A stretch of 64,000 bases of DNA, from contig JAVGWX010000007.1 in NCBI GenBank assembly GCA_036924085.1, forward strand, positions 68,289,360-68,353,359, given 5' to 3'. Shown piece after piece: positions 1 through 9,690 of this stretch. This DNA comes from Ariolimax columbianus. Taxonomy: Eukaryota > Mollusca > Gastropoda > Stylommatophora > Arionidae. The first letter of the stretch is position 1; every line of letters begins with the position of its first letter. The position numbers were made by a program, and so were the translations under genes. Under the pieces are notes generated by a model that was not told the DNA's origin, did not search any database, and worked only from the letters and a program-made list of their open reading frames with translations.

Positions 1-291
1 TCGTTCTCGTGCCAAAACTCCAGCCTCCGTCACAGTCATACCCAGGCTTTCCTGGATATCTGGGTGCCATCGTCTTCTTGGTCTACCCCTTCCTCTTTTG
101 CCTGGCACCATACCTTCCATCACCGTTCTCTCGAGAGCGTTGTGTCTCTTGATGTGACCAAAGTATTTGCACTTTCTAGCTAAAATGGAATTGATAAACC
201 AGTTCCCCTCCATGCTCAACTCTTTCTGAATGTCTACATTTGTCTTTTTCTCTGTCCAGGGTATTCTGAGGATCTTTCTGTAATATTTTTA
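1..291 (-). pseudogene. LINE reverse transcriptase, C-terminal fragment (runs off left edge)
   Basis: Read on the minus strand, one frame gives the typical tail of an RTE-like endonuclease/reverse transcriptase: RKILRIPWTEKKTN, then KYFGHIKRHNALERTVMEG, then GKRGRGRPRRRW. These motifs lie downstream of the RT catalytic core in this LINE group. The frame is open from about 291 to the window edge, so the 3' end of the element is not seen. The upstream RT core is absent, because a family C retroposon follows directly. This is a decayed mobile-element piece, not a host gene. The exact clade is uncertain. Confidence 0.75.
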
Positions 292-344
292 CTCGAAGGA
301 TTCTGGAAGTGTTGGTAATCGTCCATGATTCACAGACAAGGATG

Positions 345-677
345 TCATTAATACACTTTTTTTTTTCTTTTTTTTTTTTTGCTTAGATGTTTGCCTCACT
401 AGTTTCTACTGGCGGAGGCGCGCCACTTTCCACCCCAGACCGTAGTCCAATGGGCGATATCAGGACGCATAAACCAGTGCTTGGATGAATGTGTGCGTCT
501 GTATGTACCTATGCTAGGTTTGTGCGCCCTCAGAAGCTAGCCCAACAAAAGTGCAATGGCAGGGCCTCACCATGAGGGCGCGTGTGAATGTTGTGCAGGA
601 GTGTGACTGTAGGATAGAGTTAAATGAAACAGAGTGAGGAGAGAAGGAGAAGACTTCCACCAGTATCATTAACACAC
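345..677 (-). mobile_element. Family C retroposon, copy 1, with target-site duplication
   Basis: A poly-T run (357-381; poly-A in the sense direction) is followed by a body shared with 8756-8990 and 14378-14625. The flanks TCATTAATACAC (345-356) and TCATTAACACAC (666-677) match at 11 of 12 bases, which looks like a target-site duplication and defines an element of about 309 bp (357-665). The sense strand is therefore minus, with a poly-A 3' tail. The 5' end carries one copy of the segment that is tandemly amplified 25 times at 7912-8765. No coding capacity is seen, so this is a SINE-like non-autonomous element. No clear tRNA-like promoter was recognised. Confidence 0.7.
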
Positions 678-678
678 C

Positions 679-1035
679 CCTGTCTTTACTCGACTTAAAA
701 AACTCACTCGACTCCTTTTAAAAAAACAAAATCCCAGGCTCTGACAGCTTGACCGTCGAGTTCTACTTAACTTTCTTCGACAGTATTGGGCCCACTCTGT
801 TAAAAGTTTTAAATGAAACATTTGAAACAGGCGAATCGCCAACTAGCCTTAATGAAGCTTATATCACACTGATCCCTAAACCGGACAGTGATTAGCTACA
901 TACCAAAAAGTACAGACCAATTTCTCTCCTGGACGTAGACTATAAAATTCTGACCAAAGCCCTCACACTAAAGCTTAGGCCTTTTATGCAACACTTAGTA
1001 CATAAGGACCAACAATGTAGCGTAAAAGATAGAAA
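679..1035 (+). pseudogene. L1/Tx1-like reverse transcriptase fragment
   Basis: The plus strand encodes SFxKNKIPGSDSLTVEFYL, then EAYITLIPKP, KKYRPISLLDVDYKILTKAL and LRPFMQHLVHKDQ. These correspond to the N-terminal RT motifs of L1/Tx1-type LINEs (PGSDG, ITLIPK, YRPISLLNVDYKI, LVHPDQ). In-frame stops at 719-721 and 893-895 show it is dead. It breaks off near 1035 at a family A retroposon. Only RT motifs upstream of the catalytic aspartates survive. Confidence 0.8.
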
Positions 1036-1044
1036 AATCCGTAA

Positions 1045-1390
1045 TCTTCGTCGTTCGTTCTCAAACCCCCTGTACCAAGCCCCGAAAAGGGCTCTGTAAG
1101 TAGCAAGATGCTGTCGGGGGAACGGAATGTGATGTGTCGTAGTTTACATCTTGGCTGCGATATTTGCACCGACGCATCGAACTTTAACAGGCATTTGTTA
1201 GTACCGGGTTAGCCTTTCCTCTTCGATCCGTTCTCCTTGGCTAGTCTGCTCTGTTGCAGTCTGTTATCTAGGATCACCGCGTAGAGGTATATGAGTCTTG
1301 CCAGCTCTGGTTCGCTGACCCTAACGCAAGCAGTCAGCTTTGGGTCGCTGACCACTGCAGTCCATGCACTGCTCGGCATCTTGACCCCGA
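1045..1390 (-). mobile_element. Family A retroposon, long copy
   Basis: This segment matches the long form of family A (compare 62499-62868). From the left it has the TTCGTTCTCA block, the CCAAGCCC block, a TGCGATATTTGCAC block, and the far block GGTTCGCTGACCCT ending near GCTCGGCATC. The short CTTCGTCG at its left end stands where other copies carry (CTT)n, which would be a (GAA)n 3' tail on the minus strand. No target-site duplication could be identified for this copy. Confidence 0.65.
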
Positions 1391-1511
1391 ATCAAGCATA
1401 CGAGGATGACAGAATGGGAAGTGACGAACAGAGGAGTTGTGTGGTTGTAAGTAAAGACAGGTTTCATTGGGTCAAGGGCAGGTCGGTGATCAGGAGAAAG
1501 AGAGCCTGTGC

Positions 1512-1690
1512 CATGAATCCTGCCGAAGACTGATGTGTCGGACTGAAAGGTGCCAATTTCGCAGTCAATCTGTAAACTAGCGACAAAACACGTTCCTTTT
1601 TCGGACTACATCCTTCTACTTGCAAAGCCCTCTTCAGGGCTTGATAGTGGGAGATTGAAAACGAACACACAAGAAGAAGAAGAAGTGCGA
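1512..1690 (+). mobile_element. Family A retroposon, short inverted copy
   Basis: This is the reverse complement of the short form of family A. It starts near GCCGAAGACTGATGTGTCGG, passes through GTGCCAATTTCGCAGTC and GGGAGATTGAAAACGAAC, and ends in (GAA)n at 1672-1686. The (GAA)n lies on the 3' side in this orientation, as expected for a tailed retroposon. It forms an inverted pair with the copy at 1045-1390, separated by about 120 bp. Confidence 0.65.
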
Positions 1691-1695
1691 GGAAT

Positions 1696-1770
1696 AGGAA
1701 GAACCCTAATAGGAAGAACCCTAATGGGAAGAACCCTAATAGGAAGAACCCTAATAGGAAGAACCCTAAT
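1696..1770. repeat. 15-bp tandem repeat, 5 copies
   Basis: Five consecutive copies of AGGAAGAACCCTAAT (the third begins GGG) start directly after the (GAA)n tail of the neighbouring family A copy. Each unit contains AACCCTAA, which resembles a permutation of the TTAGGG telomere motif. Confidence 0.9.
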
Positions 1771-1989
1771 AGGTGAAGGGGAGACTGGCCTCAAGAAAGA
1801 GACGCTTGAGAGAGATGTCGAGCATTTTGGGGGCCATAATTAATTAAGAAGAATTCGTCGTCCGACAAATTGGTTGTAGACGTAGCAGCTGATGGAAAGT
1901 GGGTGAGTTCCTTAAGGTTTTCGGATGAGAAGAAGTGTAGAGGAGATAGCTGTGCGTGTTAGTGGGTTTGTAGTAATAATAAAAGCTGC

Positions 1990-2535
1990 TCATCGCAAAC
2001 GAAAATAGCAACAGTGTCAGACATGTGAACTCAGATGTGACCACAAATGGTTGTACAGTCCGATCTGATCGCGACATAATCCACGACACGTGGTGCAAGC
2101 GTGGACAGTATCAGGGGTTGAGTAGTCTTTCAGTCTGTCCTTTCGTTTAGCTCTATTTTTCTGCGCCGCAGCTATGACTCTCTCCATACCGATGCGAGGA
2201 CCGTGTGTGATGACAATGCGGAAGGCTGAGTTGTTCAGAGGAAACCTCTCACAGGAGGTAACATCAATGAAGATATTGTTCAGAAATTTGTTGCTGACAT
2301 GTCTGGTATAGAATGTTTCACAAGTGTAGAGAGGGGTGATTATCACGACAGTAAGATAGACCCCATTCTTGGCGGCAACACTTATTGCTTGCAGGTCCCA
2401 AACATGAACTGCTTGTAGATGTTGGCTCTGCCCCGTGATGTTTGGTTTGCGATACGGCTTCCAAGGAGCAGGTAGAAACATTACTTCCGTTTTTATTGTG
2501 AGACCAAAGTTGGTGCATACCGTTGTGGTCTGCAT
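1990..2535 (-). pseudogene. LINE reverse transcriptase C-terminus with zinc-finger-like end
   Basis: An uninterrupted minus-strand frame of 172 codons (2535 to 2017) follows the C-terminal part of an RTE-like LINE protein. It has TKTEVMFLPAP, KPNITGQSQHLQAV, PLYTCETFYTR, RIGMERVIAAAQKNRAKRKD and then VHACTTCRGLCRDQIGLYNH. The family normally carries a longer thumb and linker between these motifs, so the frame contains internal deletions that happen to keep it open. The terminal C-x2-C...H-x3-H pattern resembles a C2H2-like finger. It is probably the 3' part of the same insertion as the RT pieces at 2880-3605, with a family A copy lying between. Confidence 0.7.
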
Positions 2536-2654
2536 GAAGAACGTGTTAATGGCGCATTATTAGCGAAGAGAAAAACTAAGATGGCTGCTTCTTTCACTTT
2601 TGTGAGGGACCTAAAGCGCCTTAGATTGAGCAGTTGCCTAACCCTCCTGCAACT

Positions 2655-2812
2655 GGTGTTCTTCTTCTGCGTTCGCTCTGAATCTTCCGCTACCAAACAC
2701 TGAACAGGGGTTTGCAAGCAGCAGGATGTAGTCCGGAATGCGTTGTGTCGGTAGTTTACATCTTGACTGCGATATTTGCACCTTTCGGTCCGACACATGC
2801 GTCTTCTGCAAC
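2655..2812 (-). mobile_element. Family A retroposon, short copy
   Basis: A short-form family A copy with TTCTTCTTCTGCGTTCG at its left end. It runs through CCGCTACCAAACACTGAACA, GATGTAGTCCGGAATGCG and GCGATATTTGCACC to CCGACACATGCGTCTTC. It sits between two pieces of a minus-strand LINE (1990-2535 and 2880-3605), suggesting insertion into that element. Confidence 0.75.
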
Positions 2813-2879
2813 TGATGTGTACTCAGGTGACACCGCAATGTGTAGCATCAGAAAACATGGCAACAAATATTATGTTAAA

Positions 2880-3605
2880 GTGAGTTGGGGGTCAGCAAAC
2901 AGCCTTTCCGACTCTGTTTATCGGTGGAATGGCTGTAGGCAGTTCACCATCATTCAGAACGCTAACCAACATATACTCACGAAACTGGCAGATATCTGTA
3001 ATTAATTTTTCGATGCATCCGAATTTAGCCATGATTTTTCAAAGCCCATTTTTATTTACACTGCTGAACGCCTTGACTAGGTCAACTTTTTCTTGTTCGT
3101 CTTTTTTTCGATCGACTGATGCTATGTTTCTAGTTCGATGAGGTTCATGAAGAAGGCTGCGTTTCAAGTATTCGCAGGTCTCCCACACTCTTTTCGAGCA
3201 TGGTCGCTCTTCCTATCCAAAATGTCTCTCTTTGGTCTGTATGAGTAGGCCATTCCTGCATGTTTTGTTCTGGTGTTTGCTTGGGTGCTTCACAATTGCA
3301 CGTGACGGTGTCTCTGAAACCAAATCTGTGGAGGTGAGCCTTGAGTCTGCAATGTCCCGTTCTGAATCTGAATATATTTGCCTGCTCATCATCTGTGGAG
3401 GTGAGCCTTGAGTCTGCAATGTCCCGTTCTGAATCTGAATATCTTTATCCGCTCATCAATTTGTCTATGCAGTCATTTTCTGTCAGGTCAACAACAGTCG
3501 TGTACAAACCTTGATGCTGTTCCTGACATTTCTCCTGGATTTTACGAGCTGCAAATATCAAGTCAACCGTCCCACGACAAGTTCAGAAACCGCACTTGAT
3601 CTCTT
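2880..3605 (-). pseudogene. LINE reverse transcriptase core fragments, frameshifted
   Basis: Two minus-strand stretches belong to one LINE family. At about 3605-3480 the frame reads GTVDLIFAARKIQEKCQEQ and then LYTTVVDLTEND, where the RT core is expected to read DLTKAFDTV. At about 3140-2880 it reads DLVKAFSSVNKNGL, IMAKFGCIEKLI and CQFREYMLVSVLNDGE. Stops and frameshifts are present. The 3140-3480 segment between them does not fit the RT and contains a 67-bp tandem duplication, so it is either an insertion or rearranged LINE sequence. Confidence 0.7.
3325..3458. repeat. 67-bp tandem duplication
   Basis: The segment starting TCTGTGGAGGTGAGCCTTGA at 3325 recurs at 3392 with only a few changes, giving two copies. 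It lies inside the damaged LINE region. Confidence 0.85.
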
Positions 3606-3709
3606 GGTTGGTAGTCAGTAGTGGAGAGGCCGGAAGAACAAATAGAAACTGATACTAAAACCAAATAAGATAATCGAGGTGGCCATTAATAGACATTGTT
3701 CTTCATCTT

Positions 3710-3868
3710 GGTTGTCTTCCTTCGTTCTCAATCTCCCGCTACAAAGCCCCAACAGGGATTTGCAAGTAGTCGGATATAGTCCAGAGAACAGAATGCGCTG
3801 TGTCGCTGGTTTACAGTTTGACTGTGATATTTGCCTTTTGGTCTGACAAATCCGTCTTCGGCAGATTA
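3710..3868 (-). mobile_element. Family A retroposon, short copy
   Basis: From the left it shows CTTCCTTCGTTCTCAATCTC, CCGCTACAAAGCCCCAACAG, GATATAGTCCAGAGAACAG, a diverged GTGATATTTGCC block, and GTCTTCGGCAGA at the far end. It has the same boundaries as the 2655 copy, so short copies seem to share a truncation point near CGGCAAG. Confidence 0.7.
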
Positions 3869-3965
3869 ATAGACATGAAGTAGTTCAAGCCTATTTTGAT
3901 GCTCTTAGCCACAACTCTGGCCTGGTCGAAAAACTGGTAATTGAACTTGATAGTATTTGGTGTAA

Positions 3966-4001
3966 TGGGTTAGGGGTTTGGGGTTAGGTGTTAGGGGTTA
4001 G
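3966..4001. repeat. Degenerate telomere-like (TTAGGG-type) stretch
   Basis: About five irregular G-rich units lie in tandem: GGGTTAGGGG, TTTGGGG, TTAGGTG, TTAGGGG, TTAG. They resemble the TTAGGG telomere motif used by molluscs, but the units are imperfect. Confidence 0.55.
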
Positions 4002-4029
4002 AACAAGTTCAGCCAGACGGGTCAGGGTT

Positions 4030-4620
4030 GATGAGTTGAGCCTCCTGACGAGCAAGAACCGGAAGGGCAGATCAGAGATGTGTAGAAGGAGCAAATATCT
4101 AATAGGAAGAGACAGTTCTGTAAAGTGAAGAAGAAAGTGGGCAAAGAGTGGATAGTGTTCTTGGGGAATAATGGTAGATTATCTACCAAATGCTGCAGGA
4201 TGCTGTCGAGGAAGTCAGACACACCTTCAGTAAAACAGGAGAGGCGAAAACAATGGGCTTCTCGTGGATTGTTAGGTTTGTGGATTTTAGAACAAAACGT
4301 AGAATTAGGCTTTACCAGCGGTAGAAGATGACGAGGTTTGAGGTGCGTGAATGGAAAGTTGTTTAATAAGAGCAAGGCTGGTTTTGGTGACCTCATTCTT
4401 GAAGAGGGCAGTAACGTCATCAACGCATGGATTAGAGAAAGAAGGATTAGAAAGTTTGAGTTGACCTACATTGTTTATGTCCAGCCCACGAAGGCTAGAA
4501 AGCGCATGAGCATCCAAGGGAGAAATGTTGGAGTACTGAAGGCGCTGGAGATAAAGTTATTTGATTTCTTTAAGAGCAATTTTGCTGTCATAGACTATGT
4601 GTAGCGCAGATCGTGAGGAC
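4030..4620 (-). pseudogene. Penelope-like reverse transcriptase remnant
   Basis: Translated on the minus strand, the region resembles the N-terminal part of a Penelope-like RT: LSNPSFSNPCVDDVTALFKN, VTKTSLALIKQLSIHA, then IHKPNNPRE (family motif PKIHKPGNPGRPIVS), then VSDFLDSILQHLVDNLP and LLDICSFYTSL (family motif VDVxSLYTNI). Frameshifts break the protein between these blocks, and the catalytic YxDD region is missing. The open frame at 4022-4423 is this remnant, not a host gene. I recognise the group from the IHKP and SFYT motifs; other RT groups sharing them cannot be excluded. Confidence 0.55.
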
Positions 4621-5416
4621 TCAGCTTCAGCTCTTCTCTGACCCGGACAGAGTTAGAGACCATGTTTGGCATTGTTCCAGCCTTGTCCTTTACAGATTCT
4701 ATTATGGTATCCTACAATCAAACGCGTGGCCATCTTAGTGGTATGGATTCTTGGCTCTTAGTATGTCATATTGATCTTTGCGGTCAGTATCCTCCTAATC
4801 AGCGAACATGGTCAAGTAATCATAACTAGAAAAGATAAAAACAGAATTGCTTACATAAACTTCATGCATAGAGAACAAATAAAAGCGTATATAATAATAA
4901 TACATGACATAATGTATGCTGTTTCTGCCAACATAAACTCTTTTTATTTGAAATGTAATGTTCACTAAGTTTAGAAAGATTTTTATAACAGTTACACCAA
5001 ATACACAAATTACAACTCTATATTATAACAAACCCTCATGTCTCTAATCTGGACGATACTCGTGTAACAACACGACAGATATTTACCATTTGCCAGAAAA
5101 CGAGCTGGCAGTAACTGACAGATTAGGATTCTTGGATAAACGACGACAATGGTGGGGTTATTCGCATACAGGTAGCAAATACGGGTCACCGACAACATAA
5201 TCCACCGAATCAACCAGGTCGACTCTATGGATATAAACTGACGGAAACTATGATCTCCTGCGTGTAAAACGTGTTAATGACACAGTATAGTTGAGAGAGG
5301 AAGTGAGGAGAGTCATGTTTACAAGTTTAAGACGGGGATTTGTTAAACACATAGTGCTCAATCTGGTGCTCAATCTGTTGAGTGTTTCTAGATCGTGCAA
5401 GACGTATTGAAGCAAC
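4621..5416. other. No recognisable feature
   Basis: AT-rich sequence with only short open frames and no motif I can name. It leads into the 30-bp minisatellite. Confidence 0.6.
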
Positions 5417-5896
5417 TTGATCAACCTTTGGGAAGAGTTTCAGGCATTGATCAACCTTTGGGAAAAGTTTCAGGCATTGATCAACCTTTCGAAAGAGTTT
5501 CAGACATTGATCAACCTTTGGGAAGAGTGTCAGGCAATGATCAACTTTTGGGAAGAGTTTCAGGCATTGATCAACCTTTCGGAAGAGTTTCAGACATTGA
5601 TCAACCTTTTGGAAGAGTTTCAGGCAATGATCAACCTTTGGCAAGAGTTTCAGGCATTGATCAACTTTTTGGAAGAGTTTCAGGCATTGATGAACCTTTG
5701 GGAAGAGTTTCAGACATTGATCAACCTTTGGGAAGAGTTTCAGGCATTGATCAACTTTTGGGAAGAGTTTCAGGCATTGATCAACCTTTGGGAAGAGTTT
5801 CAGGCATTGATCAACTTTTGGGAAGAGTTTCAGGCATTGATGAACCTTTGGGAAGAGTTTCAGACATTGATCAACCTTTGGAAAGAGTTTCATGCA
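5417..5896. repeat. 30-bp minisatellite, exactly 16 copies
   Basis: Sixteen uninterrupted 30-bp units start TTGATCAACC and contain GGGAAGAGTTTCAGGCA. Because 30 is divisible by three, frames on both strands stay open for about 190-205 codons, giving ten-residue peptide repeats such as DQPLGRVSGI (plus) and QCLKLFPKVD (minus). Differences between units change amino acids in each of these frames, so coding is not supported. Confidence 0.95.
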
Positions 5897-7487
5897 CGGT
5901 ATCATGTTCTATCACTGTCACTGTATATTGTCCTTATTCCAGTCGCCATCAAGCATCTGTTCGACCTACCGTTAAGTCATTTATCTTGTTATCCAACAAT
6001 TAATGACTTTCTCAAAGCTGGTTCTGCCTAATTTTACTTTCATTTTGTGTTTTACTTCATTCAGCCTTTTGTCGAGTTCAGTTTCCCAGATTTATGAAAG
6101 AGCTTGGAGAAGTTTGCTTCTCATAACACAACAGAGCTGTATTTTGTGTTTATTCTTCTTAATGACAATGCACAGTGTTGTCTATTACAATAAAAGTATT
6201 TCATTCAGAAATTATATGCGTGTCTCAAAAGAAGCACTAGCGTCATGCTAAGAGAAAACTTGGTATTCCACAATATTTTTGGGTAAAATGTATTACAGGA
6301 TTTTTTGTTTTTATATCGTAATTTATTGCAAATATTGTATGTCTATTTTTGTAAATACATAAATCACGTATAACTCCTCTTGAATACTAAATTGTCAATT
6401 ATGGAATAACTCAGTAAGTGGCGGTTAGTTCTCATGTCACTTTATTCCATGAACAATAAAGCCCTTTTTTTAATAACAGCAAGAACAATCGCAAAGACAA
6501 ATAAATACATTAGACTTATATTGTGTTGATGTTGCAAAACAATAATATATTGTGTTTTTGGCATTGATCATAACTTGTCTTGTCTAAGAGTGTCCCTAAT
6601 TATATTCACCCTTCCGTCTCTCTTACTTTATACCCACTTATCAGCTAACACTTCTCTCGCCTTCCTTCACCTATAAATATATATCAAGAAAAAAACCCAG
6701 TTAGATTGATACTTCTAGTTCATTTAAAAGATATTCCTTACTTTTTCCCTTCTTCTCATTCACAGTGCACTTCCTCTCTATCTTTTAATCCATCCATTTC
6801 TTCTAACTATCTCGCATATCTCTTCTTTCCTCAACCCGCCAATATCTGTTCCTTCTCAACCCGATCATAACCAGCAACCCGTCGATATCTTTTAACCAAC
6901 CCGCCAATTTCTTCAATCCATCTCCAAACTGACCATCCTTTTCTTCCCTCAAACTGTCCGTCGTCCCCCCCCCCCACCCCAAGTTTTCCTCTCCTTAACT
7001 AGCTTATCTTTTCCCTCTCGACCAGCCCAAGCCCGTGCCATCTCTCCCGGTAAACAGACCCATCCATTTCCGCCAACCGGACCCTCTCTTTCCTCAACTG
7101 TTTGACAACATGTTTTGGAAGGCATGGCAGCGGAGTTCACATTCATTTAAATCTCTAGCACGTTATCGTAGTCGGTACATATGCATGGGACGACGTTTAT
7201 AATTAAATTTACTTTAATAGTTAACAAGACAAGATAATGAACTCTTGCATTCTTAGCCTTCAATAATATATCCACGGTCATATCCCTTGCCGATGATAAC
7301 ATCATTAATTGCCGATCAATCAAATGTCCGCAGCACATGTCGGACAATCAGACATTCAAGCAAATAATATAGCGATATACTTGAAATATAATTCGTTCGT
7401 CCTCTCGTATTGTTTTTTTGTTTTTTTTAAACAGTCGTTGCTTAAAGTATAGTATCAGCTAAACCTCTTCTACAAGGATATTATTGC
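5897..7487. other. No recognisable gene; C homopolymer inside
   Basis: AT-rich at the left and pyrimidine-rich from about 6600 to 7120. It includes a run of C at about 6966-6979. Open frames are short and show no family motif. Confidence 0.6.
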
Positions 7488-7855
7488 CTAGTATGTCGTT
7501 GTTGTTGAATGCTCACAATGAGTAAGGTTACTTTTGTGTGCGCCTTTAAAAGGACGTTAAGTAGCGGGTTGTCGTAGCTTTACTCACATACTAAGCGTGC
7601 TGATGAAGGTAGACCGGGGTCCTCCAGACCGTTTTGCTATGCTTGGCTTCATCTGTGTGTTGCTCATTACTACGGGGATCACTTCGACTTCTCACCTTGT
7701 TAGACTGCCATGAAAACAGCCCCGTTTCCAAGTAGGGCTACGAGGAAGCCGATGTGAGAGTCTTGGCCAGTATATTTTTTCTGAACCTGACTAACATGTC
7801 TGATCATTATGTTGTGCCTGACCAGGCGTTAGTCTTCTTCCCCATCGTCTAGTAT
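7488..7855 (-). mobile_element. Family B retroposon, copy 1, with target-site duplication
   Basis: CTAGTAT at 7488-7494 and again at 7849-7855 flanks the element. The left end has a short TTG run (a (CAA)n tail on the minus strand). The body carries CTCACAATGAGTAAGGTTAC, GTGCTGATGAAGG, GGCTTCATCTGTGTG and GGCTACGAGGAAGCC, and ends GCGTTAGTCTTCTTCCCC. Near the 5' (right) end are two copies of the 37-bp segment that is amplified sixteenfold at 29686-30277. No coding capacity is seen. Confidence 0.75.
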
Positions 7856-7911
7856 AAAACACGTATTCATTCTATGCTTAGGGGTCATGATTCTTCTTCT
7901 TTCCACACATT

Positions 7912-8765
7912 CCTGTTTCATTTTACTCTGTCCAACAATCACCCTCTTGTTTCATTTTACTCTGTCCAATAGTCACACTCTTGTTTCATTTTACTCTGTC
8001 CAATAGTCACACTCTTGTTTCATTTTACTCTGTCCAATAGTCACATTCTTGTTTCATTTTACTCTGTCCAATAGTCACACTCTTGTTTCATTTTACTCTG
8101 TCCAATAGTCACATTCTTGTTTCATTTTACTCTGTCCAATAGTCACACTCTTGTTTCATTTTACTCTGTCCAATAGTCACATTCTTGTTTCATTTTACTC
8201 TGTCCAATAGTCACACTCTTGTTTCATTTTACTCTGTCCAATAGTCACATTCTTGTTTCATTTTACTCTGTCCAATAGTCACACTCTTGTTTCATTTTAC
8301 TCTGTCCAATAGTCACATTCTTGTTTCATTTTACTCTGTCCAATAGTCACACTCTTGTTTCATTTTACTCTGTCCAATAGTCACATTCTTGTTTCATTTT
8401 ACTCTGTCCAATAGTCACATTCTTGTTTCATTTTACTCTGTCCAATAGTCACACTCTTGTTTCATTTTACTCTGTCCAATAGTCACATTCTTGTTTCATT
8501 TTACTCTGTCCAATAGTCACACTCTTGTTTCATTTTACTCTGTACAATAGTCACACTCTTGTTTCATTTGACTCTGTCCAATAGTCACATTCTTGTTTCA
8601 TTTTACTCTGTACAATAGTCACACTCTTGTTTCATTTTACTCTGTCCAACAATCACACTCTTGTTTCATTTTACTCTGTCCAACAATCACATTCTTGTTT
8701 CATTTTACTCTGTCCAACAATCACACTCTTGTTTCATTTGACTCTGTTCAACAATCACACTCTTG
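7912..8765. repeat. 34-bp minisatellite (about 25 copies) grown from family C
   Basis: The unit contains GTTTCATTTTACTCTGTCCA followed by an AATAGTCACACTCTT-like half. The period is 34 bp. In the middle of the array, CACACTC and CACATTC units alternate, giving a 68-bp dimer. The unit is the reverse complement of the segment next to the body of the family C copy at 345-677 (AGGAGTGTGACTGTAGGAT, then TAAATGAAAC), and the array runs directly into the family C body at 8756. It is therefore an expanded family C 5' segment. Confidence 0.9.
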
Positions 8766-8990
8766 CACAACTTGCACACGCGCCTTCGGGGCGAGGTCCT
8801 TCCATTGCACTTTGGATGGGCTGGCTTCTGAGAGCGCACGAACCTAGCATAGGTACATACAGACGCACACATGTATCCAAGCACTGGTTTATGCGTCTTA
8901 ATATCGCCCAACTGACTACGGCCTGTGGTGCAATAGGCGCTACTCCGCCGATGGAAACTAGTGAGGCAAACACGTAAAATTTAAAAAAAT
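8756..8990 (+). mobile_element. Family C retroposon body, copy 2
   Basis: Reverse complement of the bodies at 382-650 and 14378-14600. It contains CACGCGCCTTCGGGGCGAGG, CTTCTGAGAGCGCACGAACC, GGTACATACAGACGCACACA, CTGGTTTATGCGTC and CGCCGATGGAAACTAGTGAG, and ends in an A-rich stretch (about 8975-9003) at the expected 3' end. With the 34-bp array at its 5' end, the whole insertion is about 1.1 kb. Confidence 0.75.
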
Positions 8991-9369
8991 TAAAAGAAAA
9001 TATGTAGTCAAACACGCTCTAGTCATGCTCTCCGGATTCACGTATTTTCTGTCATTCTGCCTACATCTGCATTACTATCTTGTGTCTCCCACTTAAGACT
9101 AGGCACTTCTCAAATACTAGTTCGGAAGGTCCAACAAAAATCTAGCACCCAAGTTTTCACTCTGGATCTGGCCTGTTGGTAGTCTGTTTATGCAGCAGCC
9201 TATGACAATCTCCACTACCATCTTGTGCGAAGGGACAGGATACTGTTACAGGGGGACACGAACTGAGAAATGTACTTGTTATTTCTTGCTGTCGAAAATC
9301 TTACCGCCTCAATGTAGGTCGTTTTCTATTTGCGCCCACTTGGATCTGTCTCATACTTGTTTAGTTTAT
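8991..9369. other. No recognisable feature
   Basis: Unique sequence between family C and a diverged family A copy. I see no motif here. Confidence 0.5.
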
Positions 9370-9690
9370 CATAGGCACTTCTTCTTCTTCTGCTTTCTCT
9401 TCTCCGTCTTCTTCTTCTTCTTCGGCGTTAGTTCTGAAAAGGGCGTTATGGCTTTGTATCATGGTTTACAGCGAGGCTGCGATATCTGCGTCCTTAGGCT
9501 TGACACATCCTGTGTCAACTCGGCTCCTTTTTGGAACCAGGGTTGTGGATCCCTTTTTCTCCTAGCCACACTGCATGGTTGCAGTTTGTTTCCAGGGCCA
9601 TCACTTAGAGACGGAATATCGTCTTGGTCAGCTATCTGTCACTGACCCACTCAAACAAGCAGACAGCTACGAGTCAATGGCTGCTGTAGG
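9370..9690 (-). mobile_element. Diverged family A retroposon, long form
   Basis: A (CTT)n-rich left end (9379-9422) is followed by GCGTTAGTTCTGAAAAGGGC, CAGCGAGGCTGCGATATCTG, a diverged TCCAGGGCCATC block and ACTGACCCACTCAAACAAGC. It aligns block by block with the copy at 30960-31215 and, less closely, with the full-length copy at 62499. The tail is (GAA)n on the minus strand. Confidence 0.6.
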
